A DNA stretch of 64,000 nt from Eubacteriaceae bacterium. GTDB lineage: Bacteria; Bacillota; Clostridia; Oscillospirales; Acutalibacteraceae. Shown one piece after another: positions 15,377 to 24,342 of the stretch. The stretch's first letter is position 1. Each line of letters opens with the position of its first letter. The notes under the pieces were generated by a model. It ran no database searches. It was not told the DNA's origin and worked only from the letters and a program-made list of their open reading frames with translations. The stretch spans positions 1 through 64,000 of the forward strand of contig JAETRQ010000003.1 of NCBI GenBank assembly GCA_021770095.1. The letters are read 5' to 3'. Position numbers and translations under genes: made by a program.

Positions 15377-17215
15377 ATGGCAGGAAAGTTTGAAATCACC
15401 AAGTCCGGTGACGGTACTTTCACTTTTGAATTTATTATTGATGATAATACAGTCGGCACAAGTCCTGTTTTTGAAAAAGAAGATATGTGCAAAAGGGGTG
15501 TTAAAGCTGTTAAGAAGAACAGCAGAATGAAAGTTCAGAACACTCTGCAAAATGATGAGGAAAAAACAAATCCAAAGTATCTTGTTGAACAGGACGGAGA
15601 TAAGGTTAAATATACGCTGTTTCTTCAGACTGGAGCAGTTGCTCTTGAAGGCTGGGCAGATGATGAAGATACCGCACTTGCTAATATAGAAAAAATCGGA
15701 AATAACGCAAATGCCGCACAAATGCAGATGGCTGAAGTTGTTTTGTCTGAGAATGAGCAAAAGCAAATCAGAATAAACAAACTCAAAGAACTTCAGGATA
15801 ACGGTAATGACCCATTTGAAATTACAAAGGCAACACAAACCCATACTGCCCTTGAAGTGATTGATAACTTTGATGCACTTGAAGAAAAAGATGTCTCCAT
15901 CTGCGGCCGCATTATGACATGGAGAGATATGGGCAAAGCCAACTTTATTGATGTTCATGACAGAAGCGGCAGAATTCAGGCTTATGTTCGTATGAATGAC
16001 ATCGGTGAAGAAGCGTTCAAAGAATTCAAAAAATGGGATTTGGGAGATATTATTCAGGTTGACGGATTTGTTTTCAAAACAAGAACAGGCGAAATTTCTG
16101 TTCACGCAAAGAAAGTCACGCTCCTTTCAAAATCACTTCTTCCGCTGCCGGAGAAATTTCATGGTCTCACTGATACAGATACACGTTATAGAAAGCGTTA
16201 TCTTGATATGATTATGAATCCGGATGTTAAAGATACATTCATCAAGCGTTCACAGATTATTTCTTCCATCAGAAGTTATCTTGATAATCTTGGTTTTGTT
16301 GAGGTTGAAACCCCTATACTCAATGTTATTGCCGGCGGTGCATCAGCAAGACCGTTTATAACCCATCACAATACACTTGATATGGATATGTATCTGCGTA
16401 TCGCAACAGAACTCTATTTAAAGCGTCTTATTGTAGGCGGTATGGAAAGAGTTTATGAAATCGGCAGAAACTTCAGAAATGAAGGAATGGATGTAAGGCA
16501 TAATCCGGAATTCACCTGTATTGAACTTTATCAGGCATATACAGATTATTACGGAATGATGGATATTGCTGAAAATATTATCAGGAATGCTGCTAATGAA
16601 GTTTGTGACGGCAATCTCCACATCACCTTCAATGGAACAGAAATCGACCTTGAAACGCCGTTTGCTCGTCTCACAATGGTTGAGGCTGTTGAAAAATACA
16701 GCGGAGTGAATTTTGCAGATTTTATGTCTGACAATGAAAAGGCAATTGAAATTGCCAAAGAAAAGGGCATTGAAATTGAAAACGGCAAGGCAACATGGGG
16801 AGACATCCTCAATTCCTTCTTTGAAGAATTTGTTGAAGCAAATCTCATTCAGCCAACATTCATTATGGATTATCCTGTTGAGATTTCTCCGCTTACAAAG
16901 AGAAAGCCTGATTGCCCTGTTCTTACTGAAAGATTTGAACTTTTCATTCTCGGCGGTGAATACGGAAATGCTTATTCCGAACTCAATGACCCGATTGACC
17001 AGATGGGCAGATTTGAGGCACAGATGAAGTTGCGTGAAGCAGGCGACGATGAAGCAAATCTGATTGACCACGATTTTGTTACCGCTCTTGAATACGGTAT
17101 GCCTCCGACAGGCGGACTCGGAATCGGTATTGACAGACTTGTAATGCTGCTTACAGATAATTATTCAATCCGTGATGTTTTATTATTTCCTACAATGAAG
17201 CCGCTTGATAAATAA
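15377..17215 (+). CDS. lysS: Lysyl-tRNA synthetase with N-terminal UPF0339/YegP-like extension
   Basis: A class II LysRS of 612 residues. The normal enzyme starts at about Met118 (MAEVVLSENEQ) and is about 495 residues, with the OB anticodon-binding domain (SICGRIMTWRDMGKANFIDV), class II motif 2 (YEIGRNFRNEGMDVRHNPEF) and motif 3 (GGLGIGIDRLVMLL). Residues 1-117 are an in-frame extension. KFEITKSGDGTFTFEF and GVKAVKKNS in its first half resemble the UPF0339/YegP (DUF1508) fold, and residues 67-110 look like a diverged second copy. No ribosome site precedes the internal Met118, while AAGGAG precedes ATG 15377, so a true fusion is favoured. The role of the extension is unknown. Confidence 0.93.
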   Translation: MAGKFEITKSGDGTFTFEFIIDDNTVGTSPVFEKEDMCKRGVKAVKKNSRMKVQNTLQNDEEKTNPKYLVEQDGDKVKYTLFLQTGAVALEGWADDEDTALANIEKIGNNANAAQMQMAEVVLSENEQKQIRINKLKELQDNGNDPFEITKATQTHTALEVIDNFDALEEKDVSICGRIMTWRDMGKANFIDVHDRSGRIQAYVRMNDIGEEAFKEFKKWDLGDIIQVDGFVFKTRTGEISVHAKKVTLLSKSLLPLPEKFHGLTDTDTRYRKRYLDMIMNPDVKDTFIKRSQIISSIRSYLDNLGFVEVETPILNVIAGGASARPFITHHNTLDMDMYLRIATELYLKRLIVGGMERVYEIGRNFRNEGMDVRHNPEFTCIELYQAYTDYYGMMDIAENIIRNAANEVCDGNLHITFNGTEIDLETPFARLTMVEAVEKYSGVNFADFMSDNEKAIEIAKEKGIEIENGKATWGDILNSFFEEFVEANLIQPTFIMDYPVEISPLTKRKPDCPVLTERFELFILGGEYGNAYSELNDPIDQMGRFEAQMKLREAGDDEANLIDHDFVTALEYGMPPTGGLGIGIDRLVMLLTDNYSIRDVLLFPTMKPLDK

Positions 17216-17254
17216 TGCTGTCGGATATGTTTCTTATGAATTAGGAGAATGATT

Positions 17255-17755
17255 ATGGATAGAAATATTGACAGAGACAGTATTCTTAATGCTGTTGCTC
17301 CGTGTGCTTTTTGCTGCTTTACCTGTGCTGCAATGAAAAATGGTGTGATTGAGGAAACGGCAAAAAAGTTGAATCATTATCTTGATGGCTATTATGCGTT
17401 TAACAAAAAAGTTCTTCCGTTCAAATACAGAAACTACGTTAAAAAGATTAAAGAATTTACTGAACAGCTTGACAAATTATCTGACAGACCTTGTATGGGA
17501 TGTCGTGCAGGTGCAGATAAAAGATGCTGCATTCCCGATTGTTTTATTGACGAATGTACCCGAAAGCACAATGTAGATTTCTGCGGTGAATGTGATGAAT
17601 TTCCATGCAGTAAGGCTTTGAATTTTTTCAAAGGCGAAAATTTAAAAGAATGGAAATCCAATAATGAAAAAATCAGACAGAGTACACCTGAGAAATTTTA
17701 TTGGTATGCTGTGTCCAAACCGCATTATTTGCATTTTTGTTCGGATAATTCATAA
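17255..17755 (+). CDS. DUF3795 cysteine-rich protein
   Basis: A 166-residue protein of the DUF3795 type, common in anaerobes and of unknown biochemical function. It has CAFCCFTCA near residue 18, CMGCRAGADKRCC in the middle, then CTRKHNVDFCGECDEFPC. The spacing suggests metal or Fe-S binding, which is an inference. I use the ATG at 17255 because AGGAGA (17243-17248) lies 6 bases before it; the ORF could open 6 bases earlier. It stands alone between lysS and ilvD. Confidence 0.8.
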   Translation: MDRNIDRDSILNAVAPCAFCCFTCAAMKNGVIEETAKKLNHYLDGYYAFNKKVLPFKYRNYVKKIKEFTEQLDKLSDRPCMGCRAGADKRCCIPDCFIDECTRKHNVDFCGECDEFPCSKALNFFKGENLKEWKSNNEKIRQSTPEKFYWYAVSKPHYLHFCSDNS

Positions 17756-17820
17756 AGTACAAATAAAATCAGTCGTTCATTTATAAAAACGAAATAAATA
17801 TACATAAAGAAGGTATTATA

Positions 17821-19482
17821 ATGAGATCAGATTTAATTAAAGAAGGTCCGTCAAGAGCACCGCATCGTTCTCTCCTCAGAGCGTTGGGTATTGACGAGCT
17901 TGAAATGAAAAGACCGTTTGTTGCGGTAGTAAATTCAAAGAGTGATTATATTCCCGGTCATATGCACCTTGATAAAATTGCAGAACAGGTTAAGGCAGGC
18001 ATCAGAAATGCCGGCGGTGTTCCGTTCGAGTTTAACACCATCGGTGTGTGTGACGGTATTGCAATGAATCATAAGGGAATGAAATATTCTCTTTGTTCAA
18101 GAGAACTGATTGCAGACAGCATTGAAGTTATGCTTACTGCTCATCCTCTTGATGCGATTGTATTTATTCCTAACTGTGATAAAATTGTTCCGGGTATGCT
18201 CCTTGCAGCATGCAGACTCAATCTCCCTTGTATATTCATCAGCGGCGGACCTATGCTGCCGGGCAAAAGCACTGAGACTGAAAACAGAATCGGTCTCTCA
18301 GAGCAGTTTGAATATGTCGGTGCAAACGCAGTAGGCAAGATGAGTATGGAAAATCTTGAGTCCTGTGCGTTTACTGCTTGTCCTACCTGCGGTTCATGTT
18401 CAGGTATGTATACAGCCAATTCAATGAACTGCCTTACTGAAACCATTGGTATGTCACTTCCCGGTTCAGGTACAATCCCTGCTGTTATGAGTGCAAGACT
18501 CAGACTTGCAAAAATGGCAGGTGAAAGGGTTATGGACCTGCTCAAAGAAGACATCAAACCAAGCGATATTATTACTGAAAAAGCAATTGAAAATGCTATG
18601 CGTACAGATATGGCTATCGGTTGTTCAACCAATACAATTCTTCATCTTACTGCTATTGCTCACGCAGCAGGTCACGATATTGACCTTGCTGATTTGGATG
18701 CGTATGGCAGGAAGACACCTCAAATCTGCAAACTCAATCCTGCATCATCTGTATTTATAACAGATCTCAACGATGTAGGCGGAATTCAGGCTGTTGTTAA
18801 AGAACTGGCAAGGGGCGGAATGATTAATACAGATGCACTTACTGTTAACGGAACTGTTGGTGACAGAATCGCCAATGCACCTGACGCAGACGGAGAAATC
18901 ATCAGAAAAATTGAAGATCCGTTTTCAGCAGACGGCGGTATAGCTGTTCTTACAGGTAACCTTGCAGAAGATGGTGCTGTTGTTAAGAAAGGTGCAGTTG
19001 CTCCGGAAATGATGCAGCACAAAGGTCCTGCAAAGTGCTATAACAGCGAGGAAGAAGCAATTGCCGCAATCAACGGCGGAAAAGTCGTTGCAGGTGATGT
19101 TGTTGTTATCCGTTACGAAGGACCAAAAGGCGGTCCCGGTATGAGAGAAATGCTTTCACCTACATCTGCTATCATCGGTATGGGTCTTGGTTCTTCAGTG
19201 GCACTTCTTACTGACGGCAGATTTTCAGGTGCAACCAGAGGTGCATCAATCGGTCACGTAAGCCCTGAGGCAGCAATGGGCGGAACCATTGCCCTGGTTG
19301 AAGACGGGGATGAGATTGAAATTGATATTCCTGCAAGAGTTCTTAAAGTGAATGTTTCCGATGATGTGCTTGAACAAAGAAAAGCAAATTGGAAACCTCC
19401 TGTGCAGGAACTTACAGGATACCTTAAAAGATATGCACAGCATGTAACAAGCGGTGCCAAAGGTGCTGTATTTGAAGATTAG
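17821..19482 (+). CDS. ilvD: Dihydroxy-acid dehydratase IlvD
   Basis: Catalyses the third common step of valine, isoleucine and leucine synthesis. The 553-residue ILVD/EDD enzyme begins [21 protein letters not shown]. It has the Fe-S ligand regions [12 protein letters not shown] and [19 protein letters not shown] near residue 192, the [14 protein letters not shown] segment, and the C-terminal [21 protein letters not shown]. The cluster is oxygen-sensitive in many anaerobes. It has AAGGTATT upstream of ATG 17821. The next gene starts only 12 bases after its stop, so the surface-protein cassette is probably co-transcribed with it. Confidence 0.97.
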   Translation: MRSDLIKEGPSRAPHRSLLRALGIDELEMKRPFVAVVNSKSDYIPGHMHLDKIAEQVKAGIRNAGGVPFEFNTIGVCDGIAMNHKGMKYSLCSRELIADSIEVMLTAHPLDAIVFIPNCDKIVPGMLLAACRLNLPCIFISGGPMLPGKSTETENRIGLSEQFEYVGANAVGKMSMENLESCAFTACPTCGSCSGMYTANSMNCLTETIGMSLPGSGTIPAVMSARLRLAKMAGERVMDLLKEDIKPSDIITEKAIENAMRTDMAIGCSTNTILHLTAIAHAAGHDIDLADLDAYGRKTPQICKLNPASSVFITDLNDVGGIQAVVKELARGGMINTDALTVNGTVGDRIANAPDADGEIIRKIEDPFSADGGIAVLTGNLAEDGAVVKKGAVAPEMMQHKGPAKCYNSEEEAIAAINGGKVVAGDVVVIRYEGPKGGPGMREMLSPTSAIIGMGLGSSVALLTDGRFSGATRGASIGHVSPEAAMGGTIALVEDGDEIEIDIPARVLKVNVSDDVLEQRKANWKPPVQELTGYLKRYAQHVTSGAKGAVFED

Positions 19483-19493
19483 GAGTCCGTTTT

Positions 19494-20114
19494 ATGAGCA
19501 ACGGTAAAAAGAAACACTCAAAAAACAGATTTTTTACGGATTATATTTTAAAAGTTATATTATTTGTATGCATTGCTTTGGTTATAACCGTTCTGTTATG
19601 TCTTGCAATTGATAAACCGGTTATTTCATTGGTGCATAATATTGAAGCTGCACAGAATATGCAGGTACGTGATATTGTTATCAATAACAATCCAAACACG
19701 GATGAAGATGCTTATTATGGTGATAAAATCGGTGTTATTACCTGTGAAAAAACAGGGCTTAATACAAATATATATTTTGGTGCAAATCGCAAATCCATGT
19801 ACAATGGTGTTGGATTTTCAAACAAAAGTGCAATGTTTGGTGACGGAAAGGTAAGTTTGATTACAGGTTATGATGAAACTTATCTTTCAAGTCTGCGCTA
19901 TATTGAAAATGGTGATATAATCAATATCACTACTCAGTCAGGTGAATATCAGTACAAAGTATTTGATATGAAGTACATAAGTGCTGATAAAGATGCCTAT
20001 AAATCAGATGATGAGGACATGCTTGTTATCTGCAGTATCTGTTCTGATTTATCAGAGCACAGCGGTGAGTGCTTTTACGTATTTGCACAAAGAATAATTG
20101 GGGGTGGAAATTAA
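19494..20114 (+). CDS. Sortase-like membrane protein lacking the catalytic histidine
   Basis: A 206-residue protein with a basic N-terminus, one membrane helix at about residues 19-40 and an extracellular sortase-like barrel. Recognisable blocks are GDKIGVITCEKTGLNTNIYFG (about 76-96), GKVSLITGYDETYLSSL where sortases have a Gly-His, ENGDIINITTQSGEYQYKV, and MLVICSICSD followed by FVFAQR-like VFAQR (Arg200). The TLxTC-type Cys would be Cys180. The residue at the catalytic-His position is Tyr126. A normal transpeptidase is therefore unlikely. It might be a scaffold or substrate-binding pseudoenzyme. Its stop overlaps the next start (TAATG). Assignment is by motif pattern only. Confidence 0.65.
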   Translation: MSNGKKKHSKNRFFTDYILKVILFVCIALVITVLLCLAIDKPVISLVHNIEAAQNMQVRDIVINNNPNTDEDAYYGDKIGVITCEKTGLNTNIYFGANRKSMYNGVGFSNKSAMFGDGKVSLITGYDETYLSSLRYIENGDIINITTQSGEYQYKVFDMKYISADKDAYKSDDEDMLVICSICSDLSEHSGECFYVFAQRIIGGGN

Positions 20115-20944
20115 TGGCAAGTACCCCTGAGAAAAAATTATCAAAAGTATTTCGACAAGTATTATCATTTATTCTGTTTGTTGCAATTACACTGATTGTA
20201 CTTGCAAGTTGTACCAGAGCGGTTGCGCTTGACAGAATCAGAATTGAAAATGCTTTCACAAGTAATATTTGTGTGTCAGGTGTAAGAGATAATCTGATTG
20301 ACTATGCAAAAGACACTTATGCAAGAAACGGACTTGACCGGCAAAATCTAGACAGCATTTTTGATTATAATGACATAAAAGAAGTCGTTAAGGCATATAT
20401 TGTTTGTAATTTGCGTTCAAGTGTGGGTTATAATGAGGATACATATAATGATTTGATAAAAGACATTGTATCCGCATATACTGATGACTTGAACAAGCAA
20501 ATAAAATCGAACGATGCAGCTGTTAAAGAACTTTCATCATCTTTTGAAAGTTATGTTAAAGAAGAAATTGGGCTCGGTGCTATAGACAGTATTGAAAAGA
20601 TACTGAATGTGGGTTCGGTTGCGTCGCTTGTAATTTGCATTGTTGGTGTATTTTTTGCTGTTTCTTCTGCACTGATATTGTTTTTTATCGGCAACAAGCG
20701 TTATCGTAATATCAGAGCAATCGGTAACAGCCTTATGTCAGCAGGTATATTCAACATTTTGTTTGTATTGATGGCTGTTATTACTTTAAAAATTAAACAT
20801 ATTGATATATATCCGCAGTATCTGGCTGATATATTCGCAAAGCACTTTTCTGTTTTTACAAACAGTATTATGTCAATCAGCGGAATACTTATTATATTTG
20901 CAATCATTATTTATACAATTGTTTGGAAAATGAAAAAGGGGTAG
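20114..20944 (+). CDS. Multi-pass membrane protein of unknown function
   Basis: A 276-residue protein with a hydrophobic segment near residues 18-38, a largely helical, charged region of about 140 residues, and three further helices around 185-275 (SLVICIVGVFFAVSSALILFF; SAGIFNILFVLMAVITL; ISGILIIFAIIIYTIVW). The ATG at 20114 overlaps the stop of the sortase-like gene by one base and ends 7 bases before the ABC ATPase gene, so it is within one operon. It does not resemble the six-helix TagG/Wzm permease expected beside such an ATPase. No family recognised. Confidence 0.6.
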   Translation: MASTPEKKLSKVFRQVLSFILFVAITLIVLASCTRAVALDRIRIENAFTSNICVSGVRDNLIDYAKDTYARNGLDRQNLDSIFDYNDIKEVVKAYIVCNLRSSVGYNEDTYNDLIKDIVSAYTDDLNKQIKSNDAAVKELSSSFESYVKEEIGLGAIDSIEKILNVGSVASLVICIVGVFFAVSSALILFFIGNKRYRNIRAIGNSLMSAGIFNILFVLMAVITLKIKHIDIYPQYLADIFAKHFSVFTNSIMSISGILIIFAIIIYTIVWKMKKG

Positions 20945-20951
20945 GGTAATT

Positions 20952-21794
20952 ATGGATAAAGATATAGCAATTTCCGTAAAAGATGTATCAATGTCCTTTA
21001 ATCTTAACAAGGAAAAAGTCGATAATCTTAAGGAATATGTAATTAAATTCCTTACTCGTAAATTAGAATATAAAAAGTTTTATGCACTTAAGGATATAAA
21101 TTTTGAAGTGAAAAAAGGTGAACACCTTGCAATATTGGGTCTTAACGGTGCCGGCAAAAGTACACTGTTAAAAACCATAGTAGGTGTGTATAAACCGGTA
21201 CAGGGTACTATTGAAAAAGATGGCGTTATTGCTCCTCTTCTTGAACTTGGTGCAGGTTTTGATCCTAACTATACAGGTGAAGAAAATATATATCTTTATG
21301 GTGCTATACTTGGATATGACAGAGAATATATCAAATCGAAATTTGATGAAATTGTTGAATTTTCAGAACTCGGTCACTTTATTAAAGTACCTGTTAAAAA
21401 TTATTCAAGCGGTATGAAAGCAAGACTTGGATTTTCTATTGCTACTGCTGTTGAACCTGATGTATTGATTCTGGATGAAGTTCTTTCGGTAGGTGATGCT
21501 GGATTTAAGAAAAAGAGCCTTGCAAAAGTAAAGTCTCTTTTTGAAAACGGCGTTACTGTTTTGTTTGTATCTCACAGTATTGAACAGGTCAAGGCGATTT
21601 GTGATACAGCAATTCTTCTTGAACACGGGCAGATTATTGCACAGGGTGCGGTTACGGATGTTATCCCTGTATATGAAGCTAAAATCAAGAAAAAGCCGGT
21701 GAAAAAGGCACCGCCGAAACAAGAAAAAACCGATACGCCTTCTGAAAATGTAAAGACTGAAAAATCAGAATCTGCATCGGCGAATGATAAATAA
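20952..21794 (+). CDS. ABC transporter ATPase, polysaccharide/teichoic-acid exporter type (TagH/Wzt-like)
   Basis: A 280-residue ATPase. It shows Walker A GLNGAGKST, the YSSGMKARLGFS signature, Walker B DVLILDEVLSVGD and the switch His in FVSHSIEQVK. The long N-terminal insertion YVIKFLTRKLEYKKFYALKDI and the GAGFDPNYTGEENIYL segment are typical of the TagH/RfbE branch that energises export of lipid-linked polymers. The C-terminus is a Lys/Pro/Glu/Ser-rich tail of about 45 residues rather than a carbohydrate-binding domain. No ABC-2 permease gene is adjacent. It is the third gene of the cassette after ilvD. Confidence 0.9.
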   Translation: MDKDIAISVKDVSMSFNLNKEKVDNLKEYVIKFLTRKLEYKKFYALKDINFEVKKGEHLAILGLNGAGKSTLLKTIVGVYKPVQGTIEKDGVIAPLLELGAGFDPNYTGEENIYLYGAILGYDREYIKSKFDEIVEFSELGHFIKVPVKNYSSGMKARLGFSIATAVEPDVLILDEVLSVGDAGFKKKSLAKVKSLFENGVTVLFVSHSIEQVKAICDTAILLEHGQIIAQGAVTDVIPVYEAKIKKKPVKKAPPKQEKTDTPSENVKTEKSESASANDK

Positions 21795-21850
21795 TCGGAC
21801 ATATCTGGCATCTCTTTTCAGTGATGTCAGTTTTGTTTAGGAAAACAATT

Positions 21851-22654
21851 ATGAAAGATTTGATTGATGATTTGTGTTTAGATGAAAATCTCGAGTCAAG
21901 GCTTGAGATTTTTACGCAAAAGAATAAAAATAAAATAAAAAAACTCTGTAACCGCTGCCATAAGGATTTTAATGTACTTGCAGGCTGCAGCAGTTTAATG
22001 CGCCTTGCAGTTTGTCTTGAATATGCACAAACATATACATTTGATCATTATAATCGTCTCGGCATACCGCAGGAATATTTTTATTCAACGCTAAAAGATA
22101 TTTCGATTTGGTGTGAGAATCATAATAATAAGGGTCTGAAAAATTATGGCTGGATTAAAAATCATCTGAAGTGCGAATTATTTAAAATCGGCAGACTTCA
22201 GTATCAAATGTTTTGCTGTAAAAATCCGACTCTTGATTATAAGCAACTGCCTTTTAAGTTCGGAGACAATCTTATTTACATTCATATCCCTCAGGGTGAA
22301 AAATTAATTTATAAAGATTGTGTAGACTCCCTTTTGTCTGCAAAAAAGTTTTTTGAGATTTATTTTCCTGATTTTAATTATCAATTTTTCTTTTGTGAAA
22401 GTTGGCTGTTGTTTGAGGAAAACTTTGCTTTTATGGATACTTCAAGCAATATTTTGCAGTTCCAGTCTTTGTTCAATATAGTATATAGTGCAACAGATGA
22501 CAGGCAGGCAATTGAGCGTATATTTGGCAAAAGAAGAATTGCGAAATCAAATTATCCTGAAAGTACATCTCTGCAGCGCAGTGCAAAAGCATATATGCTC
22601 GACGGCAATAAACTTGGTGTTGGTATCGGTATAATCAATAAAAATGACATATAA
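21851..22654 (+). CDS. Acyltransferase-like protein (NAT_N / GNAT_C type)
   Basis: A 267-residue protein. The C-terminal half has HIPQGEKLIYKDCVDSLLSAK, KKFFEIYFPDF, FFCESWLLFEENF and DTSSNILQFQSLF, a pattern I associate with the GNAT-like C-terminal domain paired with an all-helical NAT_N domain, annotated as acyltransferase in gut Firmicutes. The substrate is unknown. The ATG at 21851 is chosen because AGGAAA lies 7 bases upstream; a GTG at 21821 is less likely. It follows the ABC ATPase by 56 bases and ends at a bidirectional terminator. Confidence 0.6.
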   Translation: MKDLIDDLCLDENLESRLEIFTQKNKNKIKKLCNRCHKDFNVLAGCSSLMRLAVCLEYAQTYTFDHYNRLGIPQEYFYSTLKDISIWCENHNNKGLKNYGWIKNHLKCELFKIGRLQYQMFCCKNPTLDYKQLPFKFGDNLIYIHIPQGEKLIYKDCVDSLLSAKKFFEIYFPDFNYQFFFCESWLLFEENFAFMDTSSNILQFQSLFNIVYSATDDRQAIERIFGKRRIAKSNYPESTSLQRSAKAYMLDGNKLGVGIGIINKNDI

Positions 22655-22689
22655 AAAACTCTTGATAAAATGAATTATCAAGAGTTTTT
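22654..22689. terminator. Bidirectional terminator between convergent genes
   Basis: Fifteen-base arms (AAAAACTCTTGATAA / TTATCAAGAGTTTTT) flank a 6-base loop, with A- and T-runs on both sides. Confidence 0.85.
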
Positions 22690-22722
22690 GTTATTTTATA
22701 CAGAGACCAACAAGTTAGGTTC

Positions 22723-23439
22723 TCATTTTATTAAAAGGTTTGCATTTGATTCTAAAACATCAATTGCACCGCTTCCGCATTTTTTGATGATTTCTTTTAC
22801 CCCTTTTTCATATATCGGCGGGCGTGATTTCAGATTATGACAATCAGAGCCGATTAAATGAATTCTGCCGCTTTCAAGGTATTTGAAGAGTTTTTTTCTT
22901 ACAGACCTTGGTGAGTCGGTAAAAGAACTGATATTAACCTGAACAAGACACCCCATATCAATGTATTCATCAAGCAGATATTCATCTTCCATAAGTGCTG
23001 CATATCGTTCGATATGGGCAAGAATAGGTTTGATTCCATATTCATAGTTAAGGTTCAATAATCTGTCATATACCTCTTGTGAGAACGGAGAAGAAAACGG
23101 ATGCTCAATCAGTACATATTTTGAGTTCGCTATACAAAGTCGGTCCAGATTATCGTAGTTAAAAAGATATTTGCTGATATATACTTCAGCAGCGGGAATC
23201 AATTGTGGACTGTCGGGCGGAAGTTCACTTTGCAGAATACGGAACGCTTTATCCCTTTTTGCTAAAAAGTCGTCAAGTGAAATGGAATCGGAATAATAAT
23301 GCGGTGTGAGTATAATGGATTTTGCACCTTGCTCCTGCAACTTTTTTATCATTGCAAGGCTTGTTTGTACATCAGGTGCACCGTCATCAATTCCTGGAAG
23401 AATATGACAATGGGTTTCAACAAGATTATGAATCATCAT
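22723..23439 (-). CDS. CpsB/CapC-type tyrosine-protein phosphatase (PHP domain)
   Basis: A 238-residue PHP-fold, metal-dependent phosphatase that dephosphorylates bacterial tyrosine kinases. Motifs in order: ETHCHILPGIDDGAPD near residue 8, ILTPHYYSD, the Glu in IPAAEVYIS, PILAHIERY, and IGSDCHN near the C-terminus. All metal-binding His/Asp/Glu expected of the family are visible. It is the last gene of the three-gene minus-strand set with the kinase and chain-length regulator; the gap to the kinase gene is 3 bases. No glycosyltransferase is linked. Confidence 0.92.
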   Translation of the reverse strand: MMIHNLVETHCHILPGIDDGAPDVQTSLAMIKKLQEQGAKSIILTPHYYSDSISLDDFLAKRDKAFRILQSELPPDSPQLIPAAEVYISKYLFNYDNLDRLCIANSKYVLIEHPFSSPFSQEVYDRLLNLNYEYGIKPILAHIERYAALMEDEYLLDEYIDMGCLVQVNISSFTDSPRSVRKKLFKYLESGRIHLIGSDCHNLKSRPPIYEKGVKEIIKKCGSGAIDVLESNANLLIK

Positions 23440-23442
23440 ACA

Positions 23443-24342
23443 CTACCCCTGATTTCTTGGATCATATGGCTGACCACTGAATCCACGTTGATTATTATTG
23501 CCATATCCGCCATATGGTCCATATGTTCCGTATCCGCCGTAAGGACCGTATATACCATATCCTCCATAAGGACCGTATGTTCCGTATCCGTATTTCCCGT
23601 ATCCGCCGTAACCACTTTTGCCGCCGTATTTTGCTGCCTTTGATTCAACAAAGTTAACGACAAATCCGAGTATTTTAGCATCAATAAATTCGAGTGCCGA
23701 AAGCGCTCTCTGCAGTTCAGGATGGGTTGATTTGTTTGAACGTACAACCAATATTACGCCGTCAGATTCTCTGATTAACGGCAGAGCATCGGACACAACA
23801 TTAACAGGCGGTGTATCAATAATAATATAGTCATAATCCCTGCTTATATCTTTCAAAAAGTCCGCCATTAAATCCGAACCCAAAAGTTCGGCAGGATTAG
23901 GCGGTATAGAACCCGAACAGAGGATGGAAAGGTTCTCGTATTCTGTCGGGTGAATAATGCTGAATAAATCCGTACTTCTTTTGCCGGATGCTTTATCACC
24001 AAGATAGTTTGTAAGTCCCGGTGCATTCGGAACAGAGAAATAATGATGAATCTTCGGCTTACGGAGGTCTCCGTCAATCAATAAAACTTTTTGGTCAGCC
24101 TGAGAAACTGTAACAGCAAGGTTTACGGTTGTTGTGGTTTTTCCTTCACTTGGGGCAGAGGATGTTACGACAATAATCTTACAGCCCTTTTTCATTACGG
24201 AAAACATAATGTTGGCACGGATTGTTTTGTAAGATTCTTCTATTCTGAATTTCAGGGCAGGCTGAATCGGAGCATTGCTGAGCAGTAATCTGGATGAAGC
24301 CTGAGTCGAGAGTTTATTGTTTTTATTTTTTCTTTTAGCCAT
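23443..24342 (-). CDS. CpsD/CapB-type tyrosine autokinase with Tyr-Gly repeat tail
   Basis: A 299-residue bacterial tyrosine (BY) kinase. The catalytic domain has Walker A SSAPSEGKTTTTVNLA near residue 61, Walker A' VLLIDGDLRKP near residue 87 and Walker B DYIIIDTPPV near residue 171. The C-terminal region (about 239-293) holds about 15 Tyr, including three tandem copies of [T/I]YGPYGGYG at 255-281. BY-kinases autophosphorylate a C-terminal Tyr cluster, and this one is unusually long and regular. The gene overlaps the transmembrane modulator by 8 bases. It controls export or polymerisation of a surface polymer by analogy. Confidence 0.93.
   Translation of the reverse strand: MAKRKNKNNKLSTQASSRLLLSNAPIQPALKFRIEESYKTIRANIMFSVMKKGCKIIVVTSSAPSEGKTTTTVNLAVTVSQADQKVLLIDGDLRKPKIHHYFSVPNAPGLTNYLGDKASGKRSTDLFSIIHPTEYENLSILCSGSIPPNPAELLGSDLMADFLKDISRDYDYIIIDTPPVNVVSDALPLIRESDGVILVVRSNKSTHPELQRALSALEFIDAKILGFVVNFVESKAAKYGGKSGYGGYGKYGYGTYGPYGGYGIYGPYGGYGTYGPYGGYGNNNQRGFSGQPYDPRNQG
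23500..23580 (-). repeat. Three tandem 27-base repeats in the tyrosine-kinase gene
   Basis: Three in-frame 27-base units encode [T/I]YGPYGGYG (kinase residues 255-281). They differ by synonymous changes and one Thr/Ile change. In-frame repeats of this kind can change copy number by slippage. Confidence 0.8.

Noticed and set aside
15350-16105. 251-residue minus-strand ORF inside lysS
   Set aside because: Shadow of lysS; it starts with no ribosome site and is antisense to a certain gene.
23443-23640. Possible CRISPR-like array in the regularly repeated segment
   Set aside because: The repeats are in-frame Tyr-Gly codons of the kinase gene, only 27 bases long, without unique spacers.
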